Below are positions 47,201-58,364 of a DNA stretch of 64,000 bases, in pieces. A program made the position numbers and the translations under genes. The stretch covers positions 310,001 through 374,000 of the forward strand of contig JASJOG010000206.1 of assembly GCA_030142905.1 (NCBI GenBank), written 5' to 3'. Under the pieces are notes generated by a model. That model saw only the letters and a program-made list of their open reading frames with translations, had not been told where the DNA came from and did no database searches. The DNA comes from Heliopora coerulea. Its lineage: Eukaryota; Cnidaria; Anthozoa; Scleralcyonacea; Helioporidae. Position 1 is the first letter of the stretch, and each line of letters starts with the position of its first letter.

Positions 47201-49266
47201 TAAGGCACCACTTGCTATGAGAGGAAACATAAATGCATCTCGGTGAGTCATACTCTCTGGCTTCTCCCCATTTTCCTGAAAAACACATAAATGTAGTTTA
47301 GTGCAACCACATTAACAATAAATATACCACTGTGCAGCACAGCAACAAGATAAAGGCCAGAAAGACACATAGGGGAACAAGGGTAAACAGGGGTACAAAG
47401 CAATAAGCAATGCCTGATCAACCACATTTAGACTCTGTTTACATGGGACTGGCCCAAATTCAGGCCACTACCAAAGTAAAGAATTTCTGAAGTGCTTATA
47501 TGAGACTGCCATGAAACTAAAGCCATGTTCTTACAAATATTTCTGACCAAATTCTGAGTTTTCATTAATTACCAGCTATAATGCTTATCTTGTTTCTCAC
47601 ATTAATTGTTGGTCTGGAGAGATTTTGTGTTTTCATGAAGAAGATTTCTTAGTGGTGTGAGTTCAAACCAATCTGAACCATTTGTGTTAGTCCAGTACCC
47701 AAAATCAGTGAGATTGATTCAAGCTTATTTTGCAAACCAGTCTCATGTAAACTAATACAAGGATTTGTATTGGAAGCAGCCCAAAGTTGTGCTGGTCTAA
47801 CTTTTTACCGGTCTCATGTAAACAGGGTCTTGGAAAACAATTGTATATCCTTCTACTTTATCAAAATTGGAAAGTAAACTATGGTCTCATAGACAAGTAG
47901 CAAAGAAAGTCAGAGATTGTGTTGTAGGAGACAGGAGAGTCTTGTTATACCACTGATATATTGTACAAAGATTTCCCCATGGCCATTTTAGTGGGAAGTG
48001 TGTACAATACTATTTATATGAGCTCCTTGCATCATGTAAACAAACTTCTTTTCCAAGTTAAACAAAGGCTGAAATGACCTCAGTAATCTAAATAATTATG
48101 ATCAAAAGAATGGGTTATACACAGTGTATGATTAGCTCATTTGACTAACTGCATAGCAATTGATATTTTAAGTAGTTTTTATCTTTCATTTTTGTTTAAT
48201 AGTTCTTATGAAGCTTCATCAAAAGTTTATGTAGTGAAATGAAAACTAAGATTGGCACATTGATATTGTACTTTGCCTTATGTAAGAAAACTGAATATGT
48301 ATGTTGACATTTTTCAGGATGTACTTGCTGTAATCCAAATTTCAAAACAACTTGAAAGATTATATGTATGTGCCATTTACAGTAACTTAGTTAAGCATTA
48401 TCAGGAAATCTCTCGCACCACAACTGATTCCTCAGAAATCACCCAAAACTTTCAATGGTAACATTTATTAAAATGTTCAAAGGAACAGGACCTTTACATA
48501 TTGTTTACCCATTCAAATTGGTTAAACTTAACAGTGATAACAACTCCATGATCAAGTCAATGAAAATACACATAATAATTGAAAATCACTCAGAAAGTAA
48601 ACTGCAAGCTGTAGTAACCCAAACAAAAAAACAAACACAAATGCTTAGTATGGTTCAATGATACGATTTTCTTGAACGTGGAAATGGTGACAGCAGCTGC
48701 CAAGAGCAGGTGAAAATGCAACAAATAAAATGTCATTAGTAAGGACTACACGTAGCTGGAAAAAGTATAAATATAAACGTAACTCATTTGTGGTTCATTG
48801 TGTATTGCATACTAAGTAATAAGGCCACACTAACTCCTAAACAAAGTGTTCACCTTTCAGGAAGTTCAAATCTTAAGTCGACGTGTACTTCTTATCAGTT
48901 ATCTACTTATCTCTTCCTTCATACTGTACATAACTACAAAACGTAAACTAAACGAAAGTCTTTCTCCAACGAGGCCACAGCTTTTCAACCAAACATTCTG
49001 AATGAATCAGACCTTTCTTCAATTGCAAAACAAAGTGACATTCTCCTAACTGCTGTATTTCTTATAAGAAAATCAAGTGTTCATACCTTTTGTCGTCTGT
49101 AGTGTAGAACAGAACGGAAAGACCCGAAGAAAATTGGCACAACGGCCATGATGATCAAGCTAGAATACGCTACAACTAGTCCCTCCGGCGTAGCTGCTTC
49201 CCTTCCAGTACCATTTTTTGCTGTTTCATTGGCAGTGACATTGAAAGACTCCGATACATTAGCCAT
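38201..49266 (-). CDS. HM13: Signal peptide peptidase (minor histocompatibility antigen H13), complete, 12 exons
   Basis: Intramembrane aspartyl protease of the ER that cleaves leftover signal peptides. Coding exons: 49,087-49,266; 47,177-47,275; 46,180-46,262; 45,307-45,395; 44,120-44,205; 43,933-44,003; 43,066-43,120; 42,459-42,516; 42,064-42,147; 41,322-41,358; 40,135-40,332; 38,201-38,318. All have AG/GT borders, and phases join to 1,158 nt (385 aa plus stop; human about 377). Catalytic motifs are intact: GGLFIYD with Asp218, AMLGLGD with Asp264, and QPALL at 318-322. The N-terminus has four glycosylation sequons (Asn3, 9, 13, 18). The C-terminus is KKSL, a KKXX ER-retrieval signal. Exon 4 (FPNMPYKLTCTEGTGEKK) is the most diverged. 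Introns hold many foldback elements. It diverges from BIRC5. Confidence 0.93.
38690..38830 (-). repeat. tRNA-derived SINE head in HM13 intron 11
   Basis: On the minus strand, a tRNA-like segment with A-box GTAGCTCAATTAACACAG and a B-box-like GGTTTTGATTCCC, followed by a Cys/Gly-poor SINE body. Mismatches exclude a functional tRNA. Confidence 0.5.
39885..40035. repeat. Degenerate tandem CCTAGGG / TTATCTCAGA repeats (HM13 intron)
   Basis: Phrases such as CCTAGGGATAA, CTTATCCTAGG, TTATCTCAGAGACAA and CTTACCCCAGGGG alternate about every 17-20 bp. This is an old, imperfect minisatellite. Confidence 0.6.
40843..41080 (+). pseudogene. Probable LINE reverse-transcriptase tail fragment in HM13 intron
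   Basis: The plus-strand frame reads NLKTARPNANFCRDGSSDIE ... LLGSLINSGGGSANEVTHYE. The FxxLGSxIxxGGGSxxEVxH phrase is typical of the post-catalytic part of some non-LTR RTs. Similarity stops near 41,080, and the rest of the long frame (to 41,301) is not recognisable and overlaps the flank of HM13 exon 10. Not a host gene. Confidence 0.4.
41775..41915. repeat. (ATATGATATG)n-type minisatellite in HM13 intron
   Basis: Runs of TATGATATGATATGTGATATG with small variations, a low-complexity array with 5- and 10-bp periodicity. Confidence 0.85.
42625..42800. repeat. Foldback MITE-like element in HM13 intron
   Basis: GAGTGCAATTTGGAAAAAAT and GAGTTTTTCAAAGAC on the left pair with GTCTTTGAAAAACTC and GAAATTGCACTGCTC on the right. 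The right edge continues AGCCAATCAGAA. No coding capacity. Confidence 0.65.
43185..43305. repeat. Foldback element with CGTCGAAACGTC centre
   Basis: Arms CATGTTAGTGATGGTAGATC and GATCTACCATCACCAACATG flank about 70 bp containing CCGTCGAAACGTCAATC and AGTCTTTCTCAAGACT. It lies between HM13 exons 6 and 7. Confidence 0.8.
44985..45085. repeat. Foldback element (ACTGATCTCAAAG family)
   Basis: GTAAAAAGTTCAAAGGTTGG...TACCATGACTGATCT pairs with AGATCAGTCGCGGCAGTTACCAACC...ACTTTTTAC around CAAAGAATTCCA. Relatives lie at 53,265-53,432 and, one arm only, at 60,810-60,955. Confidence 0.8.
45570..45815. repeat. Foldback element in HM13 intron 3
   Basis: Left arm ATTTTGATGAAAACCATTAT...AACTCAAGTTTGAGG and right arm CTTAAGTTGTTTTGAATTG...GATGGTTTTCATCAATAT are inverted over about 50 bp. 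Confidence 0.7.
46617..46690. repeat. Short tandem repeat TCTTTTACAATCATATACA
   Basis: Three imperfect copies of 19-26 bp within HM13 intron 2. Confidence 0.8.
47430..47832. repeat. MITE-like element, about 400 bp, in HM13 intron 1
   Basis: AGACTCTGTTTACATGGGAC at the left and GTCTCATGTAAACAGGGTCT at the right are inverted ends. Internal phrases such as CTCATGTAAACTAATAC repeat the theme. No coding. Confidence 0.65.
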
Positions 49267-49490
49267 GGTTTAGTCACTTTAGTGTCTTCTCACTTCTAGT
49301 AGTTGAACAGTTTGGCGTTATCTTTGATCCTTTGTTCCCCCTCCTGCAATCTGGACTTCGGTGAGCCAATGACATTCCGACAAGTAACGCCGAATATTTG
49401 CGCTGAAATCCGATAATGCCACGGCCAAAAGTAAAAAGAGACTGGGCAAGAGTTAGTTGACTATTATTTTCTTGGCGGGATGAATTCAAA
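49267..49490. promoter_or_regulatory. Shared bidirectional promoter of HM13 and BIRC5
   Basis: Only 224 bp separate the two start codons. Visible motifs: TTTGGCG (49,311-49,317), TTTGCGC (49,397-49,403) and TTGGCGGGA (49,472-49,480), all E2F-like, plus CCAAT (49,366-49,370). No TATA box. Survivin genes in vertebrates are G2/M-regulated, so E2F-like sites would fit, but motif presence alone does not prove it. Confidence 0.6.
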
Positions 49491-52400
49491 ATGGCTTTCT
49501 ACGAAATGAGTTTAGAAGAAAATCGTGTTGCTTCTTTTGAAAATTGGCCGTTTCAGGACGATGGTCAAGAAGGGATTTGTACTGCAAAACGAGTGAGCAC
49601 TTTTAGACTTTTTAAGCATATCATTCCCGTAAAAAACTGTTTAAGTCTTGAAATGAAAGGTTTGACTAGTGGTTGTCGAATTTTTTTAATTATCGAATTT
49701 TTCTTTCTTACTGCTGCTGAAAAATTGAAAGAAAAGCCACTGTTGAATGATAGGTTATTTTAGGTCTCTTTGTAGTCCACAGCATGCAATGTCAGTGTCA
49801 CACACTAATTGTTTTTGTGTGACTTTTTTGTCATTGAGCATCAATGATGACTGGTGGTCTGCTTTACTATAACACATCTTGAACTTCATAATCTGTGACT
49901 TTCCTCTGGGAAGTGGAGAAATATCAATGATTATAAGGTAGCAACCCAGCACTGGAAATTACAAACGACGTTGTCACAAACGTGTCTCAAATTTTTTATT
50001 TTGTGACTAGAATTTGTAATTTAGAAAATTGCAACCACACTCCACATGATGCTCTACATCACAGAAATCTATTCTTCTCACTTAACTCATTAAGGGGCAG
50101 GGCTAATCCCCTTTGTGAGTAAAAGCATCTGGCATTAACTAGAGTAAAATTAAAGAGAGTGTCCTAGCCCTTCATTGGGTTAAAATTAGTTTTACTAAAA
50201 TATTAGTTAATGATTGGTCATTTATTATAATATTAGTTTATTAATTATTGTAGTTCTAAAATTGAAACTCCTTGTCACAAAGAACTAAGTTACACCTTTT
50301 GCTGATATTTATGTTTTTTAAAATATGAATGAAAATGCATCATTGTAGTCATGACATTTGGCAACTCAATGTTTTCATATTTGTGACAATAAAATATTGC
50401 TCAAGAAAGAAAAATTCAACCTGCTTTTATTTTTTATTCACAGCCATGTAGCTTCATGTATGTTCCAGACTTCTGTTAAAAATATGTTGCATTGTTTTAT
50501 TATCATTTAGTCTTCTTAATTTCCTTGTTGACCATATCCTTAAAGAACTGAATTGTTACTGACATTTATAGATGGCAGAGTCTGGGTTTTTTTCTTGTGC
50601 AACAGAGGCATGCCCTGACTTGGTGCGCTGTTATGTGTGTTTCAAAGAGTTGGAAGGTTGGGAGCCAACAGATGATCCGTGGTCAGTAAATTTTATGACT
50701 ACTATACCAATATTCAAAGTCACATTCATTCATTTATATTTACAAGCTCACTTGTAAGCTATTTGTTCAGAGAGCTAAATTTAGCACCTGATAATGACAG
50801 GACAAGAAATAATTTTTAAAAAATACCCCCGGCACACTAAGTCATTGAAACTTCAACTGATTTCCAGAAATATTTATCAGAATCCATTGAATAAATTGCA
50901 TAAAATAAAGTACACTGTATAGAGAGCATGAAAAAAAGGCAACCCTATTAAAATTGCAAGTCACCTGATGTAGGAGTTTGAAAGCTGCTGGAAGCCCAGA
51001 GCCACAAAGCCTAAAAAATTAGTTGTTTTAATACTTGGGAGAAGTCATTATAACAAACATTATTCAGTGGATTCCATATCAATTATTAACAACAATATAT
51101 GACAACAGCACCATAAAATGGACCAAATAAACTTTCAAAAAAATAACTTAACCAAAGTAATCCCTTGCAACATGTCCTTCTATCAACAATGGGGTTAAAT
51201 AGTGTTTACAAATATTTATACTAGGTGACTAAAATCTAAACACAGATTGTGACATGGTCTTGTTTGTTTTAAAGTCATAAATCGTGAGACATGCTGAAGC
51301 AGTATTTGGACTAGAAAGAGACTTCCACCACTGCTGCAGTTCTGGTGCTTGTAAAAGGGCTAGTTGAAGACTGATTTTATATTAAAAAATACCACCTATA
51401 AATCCCTTTAGTTTTGCTTTATACAATTACCTACAGTTATTAGTGAGTACACTGGAAGCCCTACCTTGATATCTTCTTAATATTTTCTTTCAGGGCTGAA
51501 CACAGATCACACTCATCAGATTGTCCCTTTGCCAAGAAAGGGAAGCCACAAGCTCAACTCACTGTGGAAGACTTTATCAAAATGGAAATTGCAAGTCAAC
51601 AAAATAGAATAGTGAGCAAGAATGTTTCCTTTGTTATAATGAAGAGTGCTTTCCCCAGCATATTTCCAAAGAGCACCCCTTTTAAATACTCATAAAACAA
51701 ATGTTGTGCATTATTCTCATCCATGCACCAGCTTGGAGTTACAACAGATTTTATGCAAATGTTTATTACCAGTAAGCTCAAATCCTCAAAGTGTTTTTGT
51801 GCCCAAGGAGCTCAATTTTCCTCAGTAATCACAGTATAGTATTAGAAAGTGATGCCAGGACTCGAGGGAATTGAGCATCAAGTTTCCTTATTGCTTCTTG
51901 ATCATCTGAAATAGTAACACAGATTGTCCTTCAACTGCATGGAAATTTAATTGCTAATTCCCACAAAGTGGTATCATGATCAGCTCTGTTTCTATTGTTC
52001 TCAAAAGCAATTTTATCACTGAATTTTCTCCAAAGAACAGAAAATTTCAAACTTTCTCCCCATCAGCATGCATGAGAAAACATCAAAATAAACAAAAGTT
52101 CCAAATAAAACAAACCATGTTTAGTCAGTAATCATGGTATAACCAACTAACACCATGGCACGAGGGAAGTTAGTGATTAAATGACCTAGAAATCTGCAGG
52201 ACATCTATTGTAAAATTCAGGCTGTTAACAAACCAATTAAATTGCAGCATTTTGCATTCTAGACTGTGTAAGTAAACACTAAGTACTACTTTGTCTTTAC
52301 TAAATCACTGTGGAGGCTATTCTCTTTACCCAATAATGCTGGTGGAGGACAATCACATACTTTTATCTTCAGTGGAAATACTGGTTAGTTACTACTTGTT

Positions 52401-52505
52401 TTCTTATCCATTGAATAGGTAAAAGAAATGCAAATGAAAATCACTGAGGTGGAAAAACTATCAGAAGACGTGCGCAAAGAGTTGCTAAAACTGGTTTCAT
52501 GCTAA
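49491..52505 (+). CDS. BIRC5: Survivin (BIR-domain protein), complete, 4 exons
   Basis: Chromosomal passenger complex subunit and inhibitor-of-apoptosis relative. Exons 49,491-49,592; 50,572-50,681; 51,494-51,611; 52,419-52,505 join in phase to 417 nt (138 aa; human 142). The protein starts [21 protein letters not shown]. One BIR domain spans about 11-84, with zinc ligands Cys54, Cys57, His74 and Cys81 in the survivin spacing C-x2-C-x16-H-x6-C, and the survivin-type phrase [18 protein letters not shown]. The C-terminus ([20 protein letters not shown]) is a predicted helix, as in family members that bind borealin/INCENP. There is no RING, as expected. The intron after codon 34 and the split W71 codon are supported by GTGAGC and GTCAGT donors. 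Confidence 0.95.
50088..50192. repeat. Dispersed TTTTACTC-type palindromic repeat in BIRC5 intron 1
   Basis: TTAACTCATTAAGGGGCAGG ... GAGTAAAAGCATCTGGCATTA followed by an inverted counterpart ending CCTTCATTGGGTTAA; same family as the cluster at 33 kb. Confidence 0.7.
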
Positions 52506-54110
52506 TGAGGAACACCTTACAACAGACCAAGTGATGTTGTCAGGACTGAGAAGAGGGAATGCTATATTAATTTTAGGTGTTGTTCCTGGATCCCAGGTGT
52601 TTTAGGTTGTTTGATTTTTTCAGCATGAATTATTAGCTGCTTACCCTAGCAGTTACAGGATGTAAAATAAGATCAGATTAGTTTGTAAAGAATTTTGGTT
52701 TTAATTTATGCAATTTGTTTGATACCTCAGTGACCCTTTTACACAATAAATCTCTCCTGCAACATCCAATCATTTATTGCTTTAGTTACACAGTAACTTT
52801 TATTTTTATTTTGTTTTCTTGTTTTTTAAAATTTAAATTTGGTCTCCAAACTTGGGTGTTACGGTGGCTTTCATATTAGGGAATCATCTCAAGAGATATT
52901 AAAATTCTAATGTGTCACTCCTTCACTCCACCAGTAGTTTCATCTCAAGGTCATCCGTTACTGTATGGATGACTTGCAATTTCTAGAGATTCAATAGGCA
53001 ACAATATTATAGCCATGTCGGTGGCATATTCAGTGGAACTTAGTGAAATAACATCGTTGACCCTTCATTGCATATTTTTGTCTGTTCTCAGTTCTGAGAG
53101 GATATTTTTGTTTGTTCTCATTTCTCAGAGCCTTGGGCGTTAAAAGGTTAAAGTTCCACCGTTATTGCCGCCACGACATCACGTAATAAATTTCCAATTA
53201 CTCATGTTCATAATACAGGCATAGTTAAATTGGCGTGACAAACACGACAAGCCGTCTTCTCTTAACACAAGTAAAAATTTAAAGGGTTGATAATTGCCGT
53301 GACTGATCTCAAAGAATTGCGTTTCGAAGAAAGGCCCTACGTCAAGAAAGTCCTGATGAAGGTCCTTTGGTCGAAACATTGAAATTCTTTGAGATCAGTC
53401 AAGGCAATTATCAACCTTTTAACTTTTTACCTTATTTACCACTACTGTCTATGAAGTGTTCTATTTTTACTCCTAACTAAGGCTACTGTAACAGCGCCAA
53501 CACGGTACAGCAGTGTGTCAATCTATGGGAACATCCTCCATTATTTTTCGGAGATTTATATGTTTTGTACAATTACACAGATTATCGTAAATCCCGCTGG
53601 TGGTCTGCCAAAAATTACGTTAATTCTTTTGATATCACTCTTAACATTCAAGATGTTTGACTTCACATGGAAGGTTAATCAGATTCACAACATTATTACG
53701 GCATGGTGATAAGAATATTTTATTAAAGTTAACCGTCTCATTTAAGGAATCAATTACATTTGCATTGGACTACATGATCATATGTCTTAAATATTGGTAC
53801 TGTAAAAGGAATGTCACCTGTTCGTAACTCACCTAACTGACTAAACGAAGCTAAGTGAATTGACTAAGTCCATATTCAAACGATACGATTGCCGAATAAG
53901 TTTGTTCATTGTGATACATACGATGAAGTTACTAGTGTCTTCAAAACCGAGTACTAAATTACAGAGTGCGAATCATAAAATCGCGCTAATTTTCCACCTA
54001 ATGTGCAGTGCATAATGACATGTTTAATTTTAGAGCTCATAGTTGTCTTGTATGCTTTACAGAAACGTTTTGGATTCCGAGTTCAGAAACTTTCAGCGTG
54101 TTTGCCACAG
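52506..54110. other. Intergenic, BIRC5 3' flank; no gene
   Basis: ACAATAAATCTC near 52,743 could be the BIRC5 poly(A) signal. A foldback element lies at 53,265-53,432. No other structure was recognised. Confidence 0.5.
53265..53432. repeat. Foldback element with CTGATGA...GAAAC motif
   Basis: Left arm AAGGGTTGATAATTGCCGTG ACTGATCTCAAAGAATT and right arm AATTCTTTGAGATCAGTC AAGGCAATTATCAACCTTTT are inverted. The centre (53,350-53,385) reads CCTGATGAAGGTC...GGTCGAAACATTG, a hammerhead-like core with a damaged stem II. Confidence 0.8.
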
Positions 54111-55781
54111 TTAATTTGGTTGAATACACCATAATCGTAGTTTTTTCCCAGACTTTCGTTCAAGAGCTTCAATAGCGACCTCCAAGGAAATTGCGACCGA
54201 AACGAGAGAGTTATCAACGTCGAAGACTCCAACAATTATTCCCCAAGCACGGCCCTGCTGATCATAAACCAGTGCTCCGGAATCACCCTCATCTGAAAAT
54301 CTATCCCTTCTCTTCTGGATGGTAAAACAGTTTCTACCCCACAGCTCTCCTTTCTCCAGTGTTTCTTCAATTCTTGTGTTACACTTTGCGCATTTAATTT
54401 CCTCTTTCCCAACTTTGCTTACTTCAAGAATTTCAACATGGTTTCGGGGACAGCATTTTTGGCAGTACGTTTCAAAATGATTGTTTGTGAATATACCATA
54501 ACACGTCTCTTTTTTAAATCGTGCTCGACAGGTATTAAAATGATTCGTGTAAAGTTGGCCTTCAGTGTGCTGAGTTGTGCGACCAGATTTTCTAAACTCA
54601 ACGCCCGTCTCGGTCTCTTCCTCAAATTTGAGTATGGGAACAATTTCACCGCTTATTAATGATTCCCACCAAAACCCACGAACAGTGCCTGTGGTTACCA
54701 ATTCCAAATACTCTTCCTCATGGTCGACTAGCTTGGCTACCGCTGCATCGACCCAAAATTTTTTCTCTTCGACAGAGCCATCTCTTCTTGGCACGTCTTT
54801 TGTTATGTTTTCTTGCACGCCCCAGCTGTATTTCGCGATTTCTCTTGGGTACTTTTTATTTCGAAGCTCGTCCAATTCTTTGGATTTATTCTTGAGATCC
54901 TCTTCATATTGTGCAATAAGTTCCTTCAATTTCTCAACTGCCTTAAGATCCCCTCGCTCCTCACAAACGTTTTGTTGACTTCTCCAACATTTCAACGTTT
55001 CTTTTTTTTCCCTGATATCATCTTCACGTTCACGGACGTCTTCTCTGTAATCTTCTTTACTTGGCTGCACAATGATGTCACTTACTTCAGGCACATCGGG
55101 ATGTATCACGTGTTCACACGACAGTAAATAATGTTTCTTGTCCTCGTCCTCAACAACAGCTCCCAAAGTTCCAGTGCCACTATTCTGTCCTTTTACACCA
55201 ATTCCCACACCCAAATGTAAGGGAACAGCCGCGGACCTATATGGCGAACATGCTGGCATGTAATATCCCTCGACTATGTCAAATGGGTATCCATTCAACT
55301 GTTTAACTTCTGAGAAGTCAGATTCACCCACCGGAATTTTACCTTTGCCTAACACAAACACCGTAACGCACAACTTGTTGGTTTCCTCTGCATTGGCAAT
55401 TTTATAAGATGCTTGAACCGCAGTAACATTCAAACGGTTTTCAAAAATGGAAAGATTTTTCTCAATAATTTCCGCTAAATCTGACAGTTCTCTTGCTTTC
55501 GTTTTTTCACTGGATGGTAAAGGGACAACGTTTGCAGACAGTGGTCTTCGTTCAAGGTTCACAAACTTCACGTTGTAGCCAGCAAGCTTCTTCTTGGCAT
55601 TTTCACGAAAATCGTCTTTGATCTCTTTGCCTCCTGTATGCACATACAAACACATAGTTGTACCTTTATTGTCGCTCACCTCGTACGGGACTGCCCTGAC
55701 ACAAGTGGGATTAGCGGCCATAAATTGGAGAGCTAAAGAACGAGCCTTCACCAACCTAAACGTCTTCTCGTCGATTTCGCA
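54111..55781 (-). CDS. Terminal exon of a chymotrypsin-fold serine protease with coiled-coil and Cys-pair insertions
   Basis: The exon begins after the acceptor TTTGTTTCCAG (frame starts CEIDEKTFRLVKARSL) and ends at TAA 54,111. Counting from the VKARS valine as residue 2, about 1-170 holds two alpha/beta-like pro-segments. The peptidase begins GVKGQNSGTGTLGAVV (about 187-201). Likely triad: His215 in LLSCEHVIH, Asp336 in WVDAAVAKL, Ser492 in DEGDSGALVY. Between His and Asp is an unusual coiled coil (about 235-300, Glu/Lys-rich). Between Asp and Ser is a Cys-pair insertion (CQKCC at 431-435, CAKC at 455-458) that may bind zinc. The GTLG...LS-x-x-HV layout resembles bacterial/plant NAL1-type trypsin-fold proteins rather than digestive trypsins. 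The 5' exons are uncertain; exon phase 0 would fit the exon ending at 61,057. Confidence 0.7.
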   Translation of the reverse strand, partial: CEIDEKTFRLVKARSLALQFMAANPTCVRAVPYEVSDNKGTTMCLYVHTGGKEIKDDFRENAKKKLAGYNVKFVNLERRPLSANVVPLPSSEKTKARELSDLAEIIEKNLSIFENRLNVTAVQASYKIANAEETNKLCVTVFVLGKGKIPVGESDFSEVKQLNGYPFDIVEGYYMPACSPYRSAAVPLHLGVGIGVKGQNSGTGTLGAVVEDEDKKHYLLSCEHVIHPDVPEVSDIIVQPSKEDYREDVREREDDIREKKETLKCWRSQQNVCEERGDLKAVEKLKELIAQYEEDLKNKSKELDELRNKKYPREIAKYSWGVQENITKDVPRRDGSVEEKKFWVDAAVAKLVDHEEEYLELVTTGTVRGFWWESLISGEIVPILKFEEETETGVEFRKSGRTTQHTEGQLYTNHFNTCRARFKKETCYGIFTNNHFETYCQKCCPRNHVEILEVSKVGKEEIKCAKCNTRIEETLEKGELWGRNCFTIQKRRDRFSDEGDSGALVYDQQGRAWGIIVGVFDVDNSLVSVAISLEVAIEALERKSGKKLRLWCIQPN

Positions 55782-55859
55782 CTGGAAACAAATTAAAGAC
55801 AGAGATTCTAATTAGTCCCATCGGAAAACAAATGCACTTCAGTACATCTGACCTCTTAT

Positions 55860-56160
55860 AAAGGTAAAAAGGTAAAGGTAAAGTGTCTTTATTTATACTG
55901 GATAACCCTATCAGCTATCTAAGCTGGTCTCCCTAGAGGTCCAGTAAGGGCCTACCCTCGTGGGTCCAGTGTTATGACAGGAGGAAACCGGAGTACCCGG
56001 AGAAAACCTGCGATGCTTGGTAGAGTCAAACTGGGAAACTTCTCACATGTGACCAAGGTAACTTTTAATCAGATTACTGCACGCGGCCGGAATCGAACCC
56101 TAGTCACAGTGGTGAGAGACACGTGCACTACCACTGTGCCACCAGCACCCCATGAACACT
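55860..56160 (-). repeat. tRNA-headed SINE with conserved central domain
   Basis: On the minus strand the head (about 56,155-56,085) has GGGGTGCTGGTGGCACAGTG and B-box GGGTTCGATTCC. The body contains the complement of ACCGGAGTACCCGGAGAAAA, a core I associate with the deeply conserved Nin-type SINE domain of metazoans (from memory). The 3' tail near 55,860-55,900 is a Lys-free TTTACC repeat. Confidence 0.7.
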
Positions 56161-56169
56161 TAAAATGAT

Positions 56170-58355
56170 AAAGAATGGCTTCGGCAGTTCTTCGCTGTCT
56201 AAGTTCATCATTAAGGTAATCAGCTTTTTGTAATATCCAAAGTAAGTTTCATACCGACAAATCAGAACGTCGTAAATCTATGTCGTGTATATTTCAGAAA
56301 GTAGTCATCGAAATCAGCTAAAAACGTTCGTTTGGCCAGAATTGCGACAAAACCAGCCTAAGTAACAGTCACATTTCATCGACCCGCAAGTTTTAACAAC
56401 AGTGAAGAGTTGGACTGTAAAGCTTTTACTATTCGAGCTTTCTTAGCAGAAGAAAAGTTGGACTGTTTATTACACGTTACGCGTCGTCAATGTTAATGAA
56501 TGTAACGGTACGACAAGCAACGGGCTTGGTTCAACTCAAACGCTGTCACTGGTGCTTCTGGGTTACGTCTACAACTGTCAAGTATGTAACTATTAACTCT
56601 CCAATAGTGTCGAAATTCGTTTACCAAACGAAGACAGTTCGTTGGAACAAAAATGAATATAAAAACTATTTTTAGTTATTTTATTTATTTCCTTAGTGGT
56701 TCAACTTTAATCAATTTTAGTTTTCTTGGTAACGTCAATGCATAGTCTAGTACGAATAATCACTTTCTCTGAAGGGCCTCGTCAGTTAGCTAACAATACA
56801 ACTGCCATTCTCAACTGATACGCACTCGCAATCAGCCACCTAACTAACGTTAAGGCAATGAGCATTGACATTATCCACATAAAGTATGCTACAACTGGTT
56901 TTTGAACTTCCCTTAACTTTGTTATTTGTTTTAACTTAGATCACTAATTTATTACGAATAACCTAGTATTTCGACTCTAATTTTTACCATGTAATTTTCT
57001 GTTTCCTCTTCGAGTTGAGTACCTGAAGTGATTGTTAATAAAGAAAAGATCATCAATATTAATAATAGTCTAAAATGGTTCTTCTACACTCGCACGAATT
57101 TAAGCTAAAATTAACACATCCAGCTGCAATGTACCATCATGAACAACAAAAGTGAGAAAAAGTACTGCTGTAAACTTTTCACTGGCGTGATGGCCCACCA
57201 GGACACCGGCAGAGTTACCGGAAGGACCTTCTCGTGGTGCTTACTTAGCTTTGTTAGACTTGGCTCAACAGCCTGAAATCCTGGAAAACTAGTTTACTGC
57301 TGAGAAATGGCCAGTATGTGTGTGTGGATGGGTGTTGTTAATGTTGCGAAAATTGTATGAAAGTCATCGCTTCAATTAGTTTCTAAAAAGACTACATTCC
57401 CTGCACTTGTTTACAGTTGACAACCAACAAATTTCTAAGGTTTCGTTCCATGTATATATAAACTCAAAATACAATTTCAGACGTGAACCTGGTGGTGTTA
57501 TGTACAGTTCTCACCTATTTCAGTCTTTACAATTTTACTTTCATTTTTGTTTTCTTCTACTACGTGTAGTTCGCTTATCTACGTTTAAAATGTTCGTAGT
57601 TTTAAGAGCCCTTCCAGGTTACAGTTTCAGGTTAGAGTTTCAGTATTTATTTATTTATTTTATTTTATTACATTTTGCCACGGGTTTAAGGAAGTAAGTT
57701 ATATAAGATAATGTTTAAAGGAAAATCATAAGATATGTGTATCTACAGGGCGACACTAATCATCACTGTTTATTAACAAGTTACGCGTCGCTGATGGAGA
57801 GACTGCATGAAGTAACGTGGTAGGATAGCCGCAACAGCATGCGCCAATTACTGCGGTCCCAAAGTTAAAGAAAATATAGGGAAAAAATTCAATTTTAAAA
57901 AAATGATACATCATGATAAGGACACGGACACAACGGATACAGTCACATTGACCAAACGCAAAACGTTATTCATCAGTTACAGCAATAGATAGCTTCGGTA
58001 AGACCCCGATATGTGTTGCATTTCACGCAAATCGATTTCCAGGATCAGGGTTCTTCAGGATTATACAGAATTACAGCTGCTTTGTAGTATGATTGCACGT
58101 TACTTATGAATTTCGCGAGTGTGGTTCCTTTTGCTCCTACATGTCGAGGGAGTTCAATTTACCTCTTGAACATACATAGACACACACAATACCCAAAACA
58201 ACTAAAACAAAACAGATTTCTAGGCTCAACCAGTCTTTTCTGAAAGACACCCTGCTCACTATCCTTAATGTTTTGCTTTGTTGACAAAGAAATCAGATAC
58301 ACAAAAGTCCTCAGTAAAGCGCAAAAGATTGAGCAAAAGTGCTGCTATAAAGAAT
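56170..58355. other. No gene recognised
   Basis: AT-rich stretch between the protease exon and the next candidate minus-strand exon; presumably intron or intergenic. Confidence 0.4.
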
Positions 58356-58364
58356 TAATTTACC

